Positions 1-9,510 of a stretch of 64,000 bases of DNA are shown here, piece by piece. The notes under the pieces were generated by a model, which saw only the letters and a list, made by a program, of their open reading frames with translations, searched no databases and was not told where the DNA came from. Position numbers and translations under genes: made by a program. Positions within the stretch are counted from its first letter, which is position 1, and each line of letters begins with the position of its first letter. Where the stretch lies: assembly GCF_014652655.1 (NCBI RefSeq), contig NZ_BMZF01000001.1:853631-917630 (forward strand), given 5' to 3'. The DNA is from Paramylibacter ulvae (GTDB lineage: Bacteria; Pseudomonadota; Alphaproteobacteria; Rhodobacterales; Rhodobacteraceae).

Positions 1-101
1 GTGACCAGAATCCTGACAACGTTTTTTACCCTTCTACCTTTTAAACCCTCAAACATCTGTTAAATATCCAAACATAGGGTCAATTTCCCAAAGGAACCAC
101 A

Positions 102-1763
102 ATGGACAATAAATTCAGGTTAACGCTCGCGCAATTAAACCCAACTGTGGGTGATTTAGCGGGAAATATGGCCAAGGCAATGGATGCCCATGCCCAAGCT
201 GCGCAAAATGACGCTGATTTTGTGGTTCTGCCTGAAATGTTCATCTGTGGCTATCAGGTACAGGATTTAGCGCTGAAAGATGCCTTTGTGCTGGATTGCA
301 TGGCGCATGTGGAAAAACTGGCGCTTGCAGCGGCGGATGGGCCAAGCATTGGGATTGGCGGGCCATTGTTGGAAGATGGACAGCTTTACAATGCCTATTT
401 TGTGCTGAAGGGGGGTAAGATTATTGCCACCATGCGCAAACACGAATTGCCCAATACCCATGTGTTTGATGAGCGGCGCATTTATGACAAGGGCCCATTG
501 GCAGGGCCGATCAATTTGGATGGCATCCGTGTTGGACTGCCCATTTGCGAGGATGCATGGCATGCGCCTGTGTGTGAAACCATGGCCGAAAGCGGTGCGG
601 AAATTTTGATCGTGCCCAATGGTTCACCCTATTACCGTGGCAAATTTGAGCGACGCATCAATCATATGGTGGCACGTGTGATCGAAAACGATTTGCCGCT
701 GGTCTATTTGAACATGGTCGGCGGGCAGGACGATCAGATTTTTGACGGCGGTTCATTTGTTTTGAACCGTGGCGGGCATTTGGCGATGCAAATGCCGCTG
801 TTTGATGAATCCATTCAACATGTTGAATTCACCCGTACCGATGACGGCGGTTGGCAAGCAAGCGAGGGCGAAAAAATCGCCCATGTCGATGAATGGGAAC
901 AAGATTATCGTGTGATGGTGCAAGGGTTGCGCGATTACATGTGTAAAACGGGATTTAAAAAGGTTCTGTTGGGCCTGTCGGGTGGGGTGGATAGTGCGAT
1001 TGTAGCCACCATTGCGGTTGATGCGCTGGGCGCAGAAAACGTGCGCTGTGTGATGTTGCCATCGGAATACACATCGCAAAGCTCGCTTGATGATGCCGCC
1101 GAAATTGCGACCAATTTGGGCTGTCATTACGACACTGTGCCGATTGCGGCGGGGCGTGCGGCGATCACCGAAACATTGGCGCCATTATTTGCAGGGCTGG
1201 TTGAAGGTTTGACCGAAGAAAACATCCAATCGCGTCTGCGTGGTTTGTTGTTGATGGCGATGTCGAACAAATTTGGTGAAATGTTGCTGACCACGGGCAA
1301 TAAATCAGAGGTCGCGGTGGGGTATGCCACGATTTATGGCGATATGTCGGGTGGATATAATCCGCTGAAAGATCTGTATAAAATGCGTGTGTTTGAAAGC
1401 TGTCGTTGGCGCAATGCCAATCATCGCGATTGGATGATGGGGCCATCGGGGGCTGTGATCCCCGTGGCGATTATTGATAAACCCCCAACCGCAGAATTGC
1501 GCGAAGATCAGCGCGATGATGATAGTCTACCACCCTATGAAATTCTGGATGATATTTTGGAACGTTTGGTAGATCTGGATCAATCCGTGGCCGAAATCGT
1601 CGCCGCTGGATTTGATCGCGATGTGGTAAAACGGGTGGAACATCTGGTTTACATATCAGAATATAAACGGTTCCAATCCGCACCTGGCCCGCGCTTGACT
1701 CACAAGGCATTTTGGCTTGATCGACGCTATCCCATCGTCAATCGTTGGCGCGATCAGAGTTAA
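102..1763 (+). CDS. nadE: Glutamine-dependent NAD+ synthetase
   Basis: This 553-residue protein makes NAD+ from deamido-NAD+, ATP and glutamine in the cytosol. The N-terminal half is a nitrilase-type glutaminase with the Glu-Lys-Cys triad visible in VVLPEMFICGY, RKHELPN and PICEDAW. The C-terminal half is the synthetase with the ATP-pyrophosphatase loop LSGGVDSAIV near residue 293. The length is normal for the two-domain bacterial enzyme. The ATG at 102 is preceded by AAGGAA at a good distance. It stands alone, with about 250 AT-rich bases before the next gene. The call is very safe. Confidence 0.96.
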   Translation: MDNKFRLTLAQLNPTVGDLAGNMAKAMDAHAQAAQNDADFVVLPEMFICGYQVQDLALKDAFVLDCMAHVEKLALAAADGPSIGIGGPLLEDGQLYNAYFVLKGGKIIATMRKHELPNTHVFDERRIYDKGPLAGPINLDGIRVGLPICEDAWHAPVCETMAESGAEILIVPNGSPYYRGKFERRINHMVARVIENDLPLVYLNMVGGQDDQIFDGGSFVLNRGGHLAMQMPLFDESIQHVEFTRTDDGGWQASEGEKIAHVDEWEQDYRVMVQGLRDYMCKTGFKKVLLGLSGGVDSAIVATIAVDALGAENVRCVMLPSEYTSQSSLDDAAEIATNLGCHYDTVPIAAGRAAITETLAPLFAGLVEGLTEENIQSRLRGLLLMAMSNKFGEMLLTTGNKSEVAVGYATIYGDMSGGYNPLKDLYKMRVFESCRWRNANHRDWMMGPSGAVIPVAIIDKPPTAELREDQRDDDSLPPYEILDDILERLVDLDQSVAEIVAAGFDRDVVKRVEHLVYISEYKRFQSAPGPRLTHKAFWLDRRYPIVNRWRDQS

Positions 1764-2011
1764 GTTTCATGAACAAGTGATTCTGTGAAATTTTTGCTAA
1801 ATTTACCTAGCGTCAAAAGTAATAAACAAAATGATTAACGTGGGCAACCAGTTTACCTGTCCAAAAGGACATGTCGTTTTGGCTAGATTGCCGAATTGAT
1901 GCAAAATAGTGATAAAAGTTACATTAATTTAGTTCAGAATCGTTGAAATTTTTTTAATAATATTAAGTAAGAGTGCAGGAGTAGTTAGTACACAAAGTCT
2001 TGGGGGGCTTC

Positions 2012-2356
2012 ATGAAAGATTGTTATTATACATATATCGTCACCAACCGACATCGCGGATTGTGCGCTGTTGGTGTGACAAGAGATTTGGTTAACCGTCC
2101 ATTAAAACTCGGCAAAGATAACGGTCCTGCTTCTGCGTGGGACGAAAAGATGTCTCGGCTTGTTTGGTACGAAAAACACGACACATTGGATGCGGCACTG
2201 GAACGCGAAGAGCGTATCGCGAATTTGCGCCGTGACTGGGTGTTTTATCTGGTTGAACGCGAAAATCCGGCGTGGCGCGATTTGGCGCAACGTGGTGTTC
2301 GCGAAACACACACGCATTTCAACGCGGCCATTGGCGGCGGTGCACGCGCACATTAA
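2012..2356 (+). CDS. GIY-YIG domain protein with altered active site
   Basis: This 114-residue protein resembles the small stand-alone GIY-YIG nuclease-like proteins of proteobacteria. The first tyrosine is kept in YYTYIVTN, but the YIG part reads AVGVT, so the second tyrosine is alanine. The arginine in DLVNR and a glutamate in LEREERIANLRRDW are present, and the usual ending ENPAWRDL follows. I chose the ATG at 2012 over an in-frame TTG at 2000. No function is established for the stand-alone family; nuclease activity is uncertain here. A strong terminator follows. Confidence 0.8.
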   Translation: MKDCYYTYIVTNRHRGLCAVGVTRDLVNRPLKLGKDNGPASAWDEKMSRLVWYEKHDTLDAALEREERIANLRRDWVFYLVERENPAWRDLAQRGVRETHTHFNAAIGGGARAH

Positions 2357-2387
2357 TTTTTATACCTAAGTTTATTTTAGCGAGTTC

Positions 2388-2416
2388 AAGCGTGTCTGTT
2401 TCAGGCACGCTTTTTT
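2388..2416 (+). terminator. Intrinsic terminator after the GIY-YIG gene
   Basis: An 11-bp stem (AAGCGTGTCTG with CAGGCACGCTT, one G-T pair) with a 3-nt loop is followed by a run of T. It lies 32 bases after the stop codon and before gltX. Confidence 0.85.
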
Positions 2417-2507
2417 AGTTCTGGCGCGGTTGTGAAATACTCTGCCCTTCACCTTTGTGGCGCAGGAATGTAAGAGGAATGAAATCCATTACAAGGTTTC
2501 GATTCCA

Positions 2508-3827
2508 ATGACCACCACCACACGTTTTGCACCCAGCCCGACCGGCTTTATCCATGTTGGCAATCTGCGCACTGCGCTGTTTAATTATATGATCGCAAAA
2601 CAGGCGGGTGGGCAATTTATTCTGCGCCTTGATGATACGGATCCGGAACGTTCCAAACAGGAATATGCCGATGCGATCATGCAAGATTTGGAATGGCTGG
2701 GCCTGCATTGGGATCGGGTTGAAAAACAATCTGATCGTTTGGATCGCTATAACGCTGCCGCCGATGAATTGCGTGCGGCTGGGCGGTTTTACGAATGCTT
2801 TGAAACCCCCGTTGAATTGGACCTGAAGCGTAAAAAACAACTGAACATGGGCAAGCCACCGGTTTATGACCGATCCGCGCTGGCATTATCGGACGATGAA
2901 CGCGATGAAATGCGTAAAACCCGTGATGGCCACTGGCGGTTTAAGCTGGACCAAGAACGCATCAACTGGTCGGATGGGATTTTGGGTGATCTGTCAATCG
3001 ATGCGGCATCGGTATCCGATCCTGTGTTGATCCGCGGCGATGGACAGTTCCTTTATACGTTGGCATCCGTCTGTGACGACGTTGATTTTGGTGTCACACA
3101 TGTGGTGCGCGGGTCAGATCACGTGACAAACACCGCCACCCAAATCCAAATTATAGAGGCATTGGGCGGAAACGTACCAAGTTTTGCCCATCACTCATTG
3201 CTGACAGGTCCTGCGGGCGAGGCACTGTCAAAACGTCTTGGCACATTGTCATTGCGCGATCTGCGTGCCGCGGGTGTTGAACCCATGGCACTGCTTGCGC
3301 ATATGGCGCGTATTGGTTCATCTGATCCTGTGGAACCGATGACCAATATGGATGAATTGATCGCAGGTTTTGATCTGTCAAAATTTGGATCAGCACCCAC
3401 AAAATACGATGTTGCGGATTTAACCCCGCTGACATCCAAAACATTGGCGATGATGCCCGTTGATGCGGTAGCGGACGATCTGAATGCCTTGGGCGTGCCA
3501 AGTGGTGACGCAGATGCGTTTTGGGCGTTGTCGCGTGAAAACATCGCCACCCGCAAAGATATCGCAAAATGGTGGGATTTGGTGAACAATGGTGCCACCC
3601 CGTTGATCGACGGCGAAGATACCGATTTTATTGCCACCGCCAAGGATTTGTTACCAGCCCAACCATGGGATGACACCAGTTGGAAATCATGGACAACCGC
3701 GGTCAAAGACGCGACAGGGCGCAAGGGTAAAACCCTGTTCATGCCACTGCGAAAGGCGCTGACAGGAATGGAACACGGGCCTGACATGTCTAAACTGATG
3801 CCGATGTTGAAAAAAACGAGATTATAA
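2508..3827 (+). CDS. gltX: Glutamyl-tRNA synthetase
   Basis: This 439-residue class I aminoacyl-tRNA synthetase charges tRNA with glutamate. The HIGH-type motif is in FAPSPTGFIHVGNLRTAL and the KMSKS-type motif reads ALSKRLG near residue 247. Many alphaproteobacteria carry two GltX copies, one of which may charge tRNA-Gln for later amidation; which copy this is cannot be told here. An upstream in-frame start at 2457 would add 17 residues not typical of the family, so I start at the ATG at 2508, directly before the conserved N-terminus. A MATE gene follows after 6 bases. Confidence 0.94.
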   Translation: MTTTTRFAPSPTGFIHVGNLRTALFNYMIAKQAGGQFILRLDDTDPERSKQEYADAIMQDLEWLGLHWDRVEKQSDRLDRYNAAADELRAAGRFYECFETPVELDLKRKKQLNMGKPPVYDRSALALSDDERDEMRKTRDGHWRFKLDQERINWSDGILGDLSIDAASVSDPVLIRGDGQFLYTLASVCDDVDFGVTHVVRGSDHVTNTATQIQIIEALGGNVPSFAHHSLLTGPAGEALSKRLGTLSLRDLRAAGVEPMALLAHMARIGSSDPVEPMTNMDELIAGFDLSKFGSAPTKYDVADLTPLTSKTLAMMPVDAVADDLNALGVPSGDADAFWALSRENIATRKDIAKWWDLVNNGATPLIDGEDTDFIATAKDLLPAQPWDDTSWKSWTTAVKDATGRKGKTLFMPLRKALTGMEHGPDMSKLMPMLKKTRL

Positions 3828-3833
3828 TTCCAT

Positions 3834-5237
3834 ATGGCAAACGAGCAGGCGAAATTCCTTCAGGGTAGCCTGATCGGCCATATCATCACCATGTCACTGA
3901 CCGCATCTGTGGGATTGCTCGCGATTTTTGCCGTGGACGTGGTGGATATGATTTTCATATCCATGCTGGGTATTTCCGAATTGGCCGCGGCGATTGGATT
4001 TGCCGGCACGATAATATTTTTCTCCAGTTCGATGAGCATCGGGTTGTCGATTGCGGCGGGTGCGCTGGTGGCCAAATCGCTGGGGCAAAATAATCCCGAA
4101 CGCGCGAAAGAGGCATTTACCCACGCGCTCATGTTTGGGTTTGCCTTTACAGTGCTGGTTTCCAGTCTGATTTGGTTCAACCTTCATACCATCACGGGAT
4201 GGGTAGGGGCCACGGGCAGCACCCAAGATATGGCCGTGGGGTATTTGCAAATTATCGTGCCCACCATGCCGTTTTTGATGTGTGGGATCGTGGCATCCGC
4301 CACTTTGCGAAGCCACGGTGCCGCGAAATTATCAATGGCGGCAACATTGACCGCGGGGGTGGTGAACGCGGTGCTTGACCCGATATTCATCTTTACGCTC
4401 GATATGGGGTTAAACGGCGCAGCATGGGCATCGGCGATATCGCGTGTGGCAATGACCATTGTCGCGCTTTGGCCGATTTTTCGCCGGTATGGCGGGTTTT
4501 CCAGCCTGAAATTGAAACCAGTATTCAAAGATTTTCGCCCGATTGCCAATATCGCATTCCCTGCGATGTTGGCCAATGTGGCGATGCCCGTCGGGATAGC
4601 ATTCGTAACCCGCATCTCCGCGATTTATGGCGAAGAAGCGGTGGCGGGCATGGCGATTATTGCCCGCCTGACGCCGATATCATTTGCACTGATCTTTGCC
4701 ATGTCGGGTGCCATTGGTCCGATCATTGGGCAAAATTTTGGGGCGCGTAATTTTGATCGCGTGGAAATGGCATATCGCCAATCGGTGATGTTGGTTGCGA
4801 TTTACGTCAGCGCGATGGTGTTGTTGTTATACCTTTTGCGCGTTCACATTGCCGATGCGTTTAATGCGGTCGGGACAACGCGCGATTTGATCTATCTGTT
4901 TTGTGGGCCGCTGTCCTTGGCGTGGATATTCACGGGCATCATATTTGTATCCAACGCGGCCTATAACAACCTTGGGCATCCGTATTATGCGACATGGATC
5001 AATTGGGGGCGCAACACGTTGGGGATCGCGCCGATTGTTTATGTCACCGCAAAATTTTGGGGGGCCGAGGGCGTTTTGATCGGGCAAATGCTCGGTGGTG
5101 TGTTGGTCGCGATTGTTGCGTTTATATTGGCACGCAAAACCATCAATGATGCACGTAAATTAGACGCCGCAAAAACAGAGGGCCCCGCGATGGGGCCCAA
5201 TGAGCGTAGTTTTAAGGTGATGAACCATCGTCAGTAA
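3834..5237 (+). CDS. MATE family efflux transporter
   Basis: This 467-residue integral membrane protein shows about twelve hydrophobic segments in two similar halves, as in the multidrug and toxin extrusion family of Na+ or H+ coupled exporters. Recognisable stretches include the N-terminal region with DVVDMIFISMLG and the start of the second half around ANIAFPAMLANVAMPVG. It begins 6 bases after gltX and is probably co-transcribed with it. The substrate cannot be read from sequence. It converges on the M48 gene. Confidence 0.9.
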   Translation: MANEQAKFLQGSLIGHIITMSLTASVGLLAIFAVDVVDMIFISMLGISELAAAIGFAGTIIFFSSSMSIGLSIAAGALVAKSLGQNNPERAKEAFTHALMFGFAFTVLVSSLIWFNLHTITGWVGATGSTQDMAVGYLQIIVPTMPFLMCGIVASATLRSHGAAKLSMAATLTAGVVNAVLDPIFIFTLDMGLNGAAWASAISRVAMTIVALWPIFRRYGGFSSLKLKPVFKDFRPIANIAFPAMLANVAMPVGIAFVTRISAIYGEEAVAGMAIIARLTPISFALIFAMSGAIGPIIGQNFGARNFDRVEMAYRQSVMLVAIYVSAMVLLLYLLRVHIADAFNAVGTTRDLIYLFCGPLSLAWIFTGIIFVSNAAYNNLGHPYYATWINWGRNTLGIAPIVYVTAKFWGAEGVLIGQMLGGVLVAIVAFILARKTINDARKLDAAKTEGPAMGPNERSFKVMNHRQ

Positions 5238-5260
5238 CGATGGTTATGAATCACCGCCGA

Positions 5261-6028
5261 CTATTGCCAAGTAATTGGTGCGGTTTTTCCTTGGGCTTTG
5301 GCTGCGCGGATTTGGCCAACCGTTTGTTTCACCGTGTTAAACCGATCCGCACCTGGTGGGTGTGTGGATAACAACGAATTAGAACCACCCGTGCGCTCAA
5401 AAGATCGCGCACCCGTAATGGCATCAAAACCTGCACGGGTTGCGATATGCGCACCAATGCGATCGGCCTGCAGCTCGAATTTCTTGGAATAGGATTGCGC
5501 GCCAATGGCGCCACCCAAATTGGCCCCATCGGTTGGATCACCGCCAAGCCCCGCCATAACCAATGCACCCAATAGCGCACCCGCATTGGCATTACTGCGT
5601 TTTTTCACCAGATGGCGTGCAATTTGATGCCCTGCTTCGTGGCCCATGATAAATGCGACCTCGTCGTCATTTTTGATCGTGCGCAACATGTTGATGTTGA
5701 ATGTAATTACGGGGCGACCATCGCTGCCGACGGATTGATATGCGTTTGGCGCTTTGCGGGCATCTTGATCAACGGTGATGCGGAAATCACAGAACGTGCG
5801 GGGCATGTCACGGCTAAAGCTACGGCAAGCGGCCTCTGCCACGGGTTCAACGCGTTGTGCCACGCGTTTATATGCACTGACACCGCTTGATGCGCTACGG
5901 GTTACTTGGGGTGCCTTTGGCGCGGCGGCGGTGGGTTTTGTGGATGGTTTGGTTTCTGTGGTCGGCGTGGTTGTGGGAACACAGGCCGATAGCAGTAAAA
6001 TTGTACCGATCGTTAATGCTGATTTCAT
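5261..6028 (-). CDS. M48 family metalloprotease, lipoprotein
   Basis: This 255-residue protein starts with a lipoprotein signal (lipobox LLSAC), followed by a low-complexity Thr/Pro/Lys linker, so it should be anchored in the periplasm. The zinc protease motif HEAGH lies in FIMGHEAGHQIARH, and the third zinc ligand is likely the Glu in ELQADRIGAH. These features fit the M48 family (LoiP/BepA-like), which handles outer-membrane protein quality control. I start at the ATG at 6028, which has an AAAGGGA ribosome site, not at the earlier in-frame codon at 6073. The specific substrate is unknown. Confidence 0.9.
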   Translation of the reverse strand: MKSALTIGTILLLSACVPTTTPTTETKPSTKPTAAAPKAPQVTRSASSGVSAYKRVAQRVEPVAEAACRSFSRDMPRTFCDFRITVDQDARKAPNAYQSVGSDGRPVITFNINMLRTIKNDDEVAFIMGHEAGHQIARHLVKKRSNANAGALLGALVMAGLGGDPTDGANLGGAIGAQSYSKKFELQADRIGAHIATRAGFDAITGARSFERTGGSNSLLSTHPPGADRFNTVKQTVGQIRAAKAQGKTAPITWQ

Positions 6029-6111
6029 AATTAATCCCTTTGGTTGTAAAAATAATAGCGCTGCACGTTTCACCGCGCAACGCTAATTTGAATTTTCACA
6101 AAGGGTGTTGT

Positions 6112-7443
6112 TTACGCTTTGCCCTTCCATGGAACCAAGCGGCGCTCGGCAATACGCATCAACACATCAATCAGATATCCGATCACACCAATGATAATGA
6201 TACCGATGATCACAATATCGGTCAGCGAAAATTTTGATGCGGCGATAATCATTTTACCCGCACCTTTTTCCGCCGCCACCAATTCGGCAGCAACAACCGT
6301 ACCCCAACAAACCCCCATCGCAACCCGCGCACCTGTGAATATTTCAGGCAAGGAGTTAGGCAAAATCACCTTGGTTAGGATTTGTTTTTTGGTGGCACCC
6401 AAACTGTATGCCGCGTGGACCTTGGCAATATTCACACCTGATACGCCAGAACGTGCGGCGATGGTCATGATCCAAAGGGCCGCCAAGAACAGCAAGCTGA
6501 TCTTGCCCTGTTCGCCAATGCCAAACCAGATGATGATCAACGGGATCAACGCCAAGGGTGGCACGGGGCGCATGAATTCCACAATCGGTTCGAACCAACC
6601 GCGAAGCCATGAATTTAACCCCATCGCAAATCCAAGCGGGATGCCAAACAAACAGCCCAGCGCAAAACCAACGACAACGCGGATCAATGACCAGAATACG
6701 TTTTCCCACAGGCCAACGCCCAAGTATCCCTCTTTGTTCAGTTGTATAAAACGTTCCCAAACCTTTTCGGGTGGGGGCAGATATAATGCCTCCATCGTCA
6801 TGCCGGTGGCGGGGCGTACAGACAGGCTGCCTTTGGCGGTCATGAATACATCACCGTCATCAAACGATACGGTTTCCTCGGGCGCGATCGGTTTGCCGTT
6901 AATCGCCGTGACGGTATAACCATCCTGATCGCCGCCATCATCGTTTGATTGCACCTTAACCAATTTTGCACGCCGCTCTGCCACCACCACAACATCGGTT
7001 TTGGCAAAGCTGGCACCAACAACGCTGGCGGGGTCTGGTTTGGATTTATCATCGGAATCGGCCGCGTTCACCTGAACCAAAACCGTACCCGTTGCGGATT
7101 CACCCGCCGCGTTCACAGCCGTGTATTCAAACGCGCTTTCACCAACGAATGGTTGTGGTAAAATCGGGGGGAGTAGTTTTGAACCCGTGGCAATGCCCCA
7201 GAACAAAAACAGCGTAATTACGGCGGCAACGGATGCCATGCGATTGCCCGTAACCGCACTTTCATCACCAAAGGTGACCGTTTTGAGGCTGGTGTATCCC
7301 TTGGCGCGATCGCGCCCTCTGTAATAGGCGCGTTGCACCAGATAACACAGACCACTGACCGCAAGATAAAGCGCAAAAATACCGATGATCCCAACGATCA
7401 TCCAAAGCGTTACGCCCAATACATCAAGAATTTCTTTTCCCAT
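6112..7443 (-). CDS. tauC: ABC permease, TauC-like, with extra domain
   Basis: This 443-residue permease belongs to the taurine/nitrate/sulfonate importer type. The C-terminal part from about residue 245 is the usual binding-protein-dependent permease domain, with the coupling region around GATKKQILTKVILPNSL. It is much longer than the usual 250-280 residues. Two hydrophobic segments (residues 10-35 and 68-88) precede a hydrophilic beta-rich insert (about 95-218) that includes FEYTAVNAAGESATGTVLV, similar to cadherin- or Ig-like repeats. Its ATG overlaps the stop codon of the ATPase gene (TAATG). Third gene of a leftward tauA-tauB-tauC operon. Confidence 0.85.
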   Translation of the reverse strand: MGKEILDVLGVTLWMIVGIIGIFALYLAVSGLCYLVQRAYYRGRDRAKGYTSLKTVTFGDESAVTGNRMASVAAVITLFLFWGIATGSKLLPPILPQPFVGESAFEYTAVNAAGESATGTVLVQVNAADSDDKSKPDPASVVGASFAKTDVVVVAERRAKLVKVQSNDDGGDQDGYTVTAINGKPIAPEETVSFDDGDVFMTAKGSLSVRPATGMTMEALYLPPPEKVWERFIQLNKEGYLGVGLWENVFWSLIRVVVGFALGCLFGIPLGFAMGLNSWLRGWFEPIVEFMRPVPPLALIPLIIIWFGIGEQGKISLLFLAALWIMTIAARSGVSGVNIAKVHAAYSLGATKKQILTKVILPNSLPEIFTGARVAMGVCWGTVVAAELVAAEKGAGKMIIAASKFSLTDIVIIGIIIIGVIGYLIDVLMRIAERRLVPWKGKA

Positions 7444-8246
7444 TATGCGTTCTCCGTCCGGCCCATGATTTCTTCTTCCATGTCCCAAATCATGTTGAGG
7501 ATTTCATCACGTGTGGGGCCAAACTCGGGGTGGCGTTTCACCTCTCGCAGATCAGCACCAACACCCAATTCGGCAAATGGTAATTTGTATTCTTTGTGCA
7601 CACGTCCAGGGCGGGGTGCCATCACCAACAGGCGTTCGCCCAATAACAATGCTTCTTCCACGCTATGGGTGATCAGGATGATTGTTTTACCCGTTTTTTT
7701 CCAAATATCGAGCACAAGAGATTGCATCTTTTCGCGCGTCAACGCATCAAGTGCGCCCAGCGGTTCATCCATCAAAATCACGTCAGGATCATTTGCCAAA
7801 CAACGGGCAAGGGCGACGCGTTGTTGCATCCCCCCCGACATTTCGTAAATCATCTTTTCGCCGAAATCTTGTAGGCCAACAATCGAAAGCAGCTCTTCCA
7901 CCTTGGCATCGATTTCAACCTGTGGCGTGCCCTTCATCTTGGGGCCAAACCCGATGTTGTGGGATACGTTCATCCATTCAAACAACGCACCATGTTGAAA
8001 CACCATGCCACGTTCGGGATGTGGCCCTGTGATGTTGTGACCATTCAAGGTCATTACACCCGCAGTGGGGGCCAGAAACCCAGCCAAAATGTTCAAAAAT
8101 GTGGTTTTACCACAACCAGAAGGGCCAAGAACCGACATCAGTTCGCCTTCTTTAATTTCCAAATTGATGTTTTTAAGCGCTTCGACATTGCCACCGTTGG
8201 GCAATTCGAAAGTCATGGAAACATCGTCGATTACCAGACCTGTCAT
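7443..8246 (-). CDS. tauB: ABC transporter ATPase, TauB/SsuB-like
   Basis: This 267-residue ATPase drives the importer. Walker A is GPSGCGKTT, the signature is MSGGMQQRVALARCLA, Walker B is DVILMDEPLGALDALT, and the switch His is in LITHSVEEAL. This pattern is typical of the nitrate/sulfonate/taurine importer subfamily. It sits between the binding-protein gene and the permease gene and overlaps the latter by one base, so the products should work as one complex. Taurine is the best guess for the substrate because of the binding protein. Confidence 0.9.
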   Translation of the reverse strand: MTGLVIDDVSMTFELPNGGNVEALKNINLEIKEGELMSVLGPSGCGKTTFLNILAGFLAPTAGVMTLNGHNITGPHPERGMVFQHGALFEWMNVSHNIGFGPKMKGTPQVEIDAKVEELLSIVGLQDFGEKMIYEMSGGMQQRVALARCLANDPDVILMDEPLGALDALTREKMQSLVLDIWKKTGKTIILITHSVEEALLLGERLLVMAPRPGRVHKEYKLPFAELGVGADLREVKRHPEFGPTRDEILNMIWDMEEEIMGRTENA

Positions 8247-8275
8247 CGTGATTCCAATTGTTAGATATCAAAGAT

Positions 8276-8300
8276 GCAAAGGCCAGCGCGTGGCCTTTGC
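8276..8300 (-). promoter_or_regulatory. Intercistronic hairpin between tauA and tauB
   Basis: A perfect 10-bp stem (GCAAAGGCCA / TGGCCTTTGC) with a 5-nt GC loop lies 20 bases after the tauA stop. On the transcribed strand no real T-run follows. This is the usual place for an mRNA-stabilising or partly terminating hairpin that makes binding protein exceed ATPase and permease. Confidence 0.65.
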
Positions 8301-8320
8301 GTTTTGTTTCCCAACGGGAA

Positions 8321-9313
8321 TTACATTTTTGACGCAGCTTCCAAGTAGCTGGTGTTGATCAATGCGTTGTAATCATCCAATGCTTCGATTTTACCGCTTT
8401 CTTCCAATGTTTTGGCAGAAGACGTGAGGTATTCACCAACGAAACCACCCAACCAAGCATCTGACAATTGTTCGTCGACTGTTGGGAATGCAAACACGTC
8501 AAGAACGGCTGTTGTACCCTCAAGATCCATACCGGCCTCTTTGGAAATTGCTTCCATCATTGGGGCGCGGTCGGCTGCGTACATTGCATTCATTTTCGCA
8601 GTCACACCCAAGAATTTGGCCAGCAGTTCTGGATTTTCTTCGCCAAATGATGTTGGGATAGATGTGACATCAAACACTTTGCCAACAACGGCTTCTTTTT
8701 CGGCACCTGACATCAACACGTTGCCGTATTCTTTCATTGTGCGCAATGAACCACCCCAGCCACATACCATGGCCAGATCCGTATTTGGTTGTGAAAACGC
8801 AGCCGCAGAATCTGGTGGCGCCATGTCAACGATGTTCAAGTCTGCTTCGGCAATGCCAAAATGTTTCATCTGTGCCAAGAAACCAGAATGCGCAGCAGTA
8901 CCAAGTGGTACAGCGACTTTCTTGCCTTTCAATTCGGCCACGTTTGATGCGTCGATTTCCAATTCTGAACGCACAACACAGTTGTCATTGTCGGAATAGG
9001 ACACGGCGATATCAACGATTTGCAGATCTTGACCCGCAGCAGTTGCAACCAAGAACGGTGTTACACCTTGTGAAAAAGAAATTTGCACATCGCCCGATGC
9101 CATCGCGGCGGACATTGCCGTACCTGCATCAAAAGATACCCATTTGACAGGCATGCCCAATGCTTCGGAATACATTTGTTGGGCTTGTGCATATTGGTTT
9201 GGCGTTGGCCATTCCAAGAAATACCCGACGGTCAATTCGTCCAGGGCATGTGCACCACCCGTAGTCGCCATTAGCGCAACTGCCATTGCGGTCATTGTTT
9301 TTGTTAGTTTCAT
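8321..9313 (-). CDS. tauA: ABC substrate-binding protein, TauA-like
   Basis: This 330-residue protein has a classic signal peptide (cleavage after GGAHA near residue 24) and a mature start LDELTVGYFLEWPTPNQ, which I associate with roseobacter taurine-binding proteins of the NMT1/SsuA-like class. It would capture substrate in the periplasm and pass it to the TauBC-like transporter. It is the first gene of the leftward operon. No taurine catabolic gene (tpa, xsc) is in the window, so another sulfonate or a pyrimidine-like ligand is not excluded. Confidence 0.82.
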   Translation of the reverse strand: MKLTKTMTAMAVALMATTGGAHALDELTVGYFLEWPTPNQYAQAQQMYSEALGMPVKWVSFDAGTAMSAAMASGDVQISFSQGVTPFLVATAAGQDLQIVDIAVSYSDNDNCVVRSELEIDASNVAELKGKKVAVPLGTAAHSGFLAQMKHFGIAEADLNIVDMAPPDSAAAFSQPNTDLAMVCGWGGSLRTMKEYGNVLMSGAEKEAVVGKVFDVTSIPTSFGEENPELLAKFLGVTAKMNAMYAADRAPMMEAISKEAGMDLEGTTAVLDVFAFPTVDEQLSDAWLGGFVGEYLTSSAKTLEESGKIEALDDYNALINTSYLEAASKM

Positions 9314-9510
9314 CTTGCGTTCTCCCTATTGATTGCAAGCTATAATTTGATCCGATTTTGGACCGTATTGTTCGCGTTTTTCACGAATCCATATCAAATG
9401 CTGCAATAATCCCCGTACCAATGCAAAGAAATTGCTATCCGATACCGTCAAATCGGCGTTGTTTCGATTTTTCCAAAACCAAGTTTAAGTTATCGCGGTG
9501 CGATTGTTAA

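Noticed and set aside
1764-2011. Possible small RNA in the AT-rich space after nadE (TGTCC-AAAA-GGACA)
   Set aside because: The stem has only five pairs and there is no T-run or promoter to support an RNA gene.
5180-5198. GGGCCCC-N5-GGGGCCC hairpin near the end of the MATE gene
   Set aside because: It lies inside the coding region and has no T-run right after it.
5223-5245. AACCATCG / CGATGGTT hairpin around the MATE stop codon as terminator
   Set aside because: The 8-bp stem is perfect, but neither strand shows a T-run; at most a weak mRNA-end structure.
8412-8999. Open frame of 195 codons opposite tauA
   Set aside because: Antisense shadow with no recognisable motif or ribosome site.
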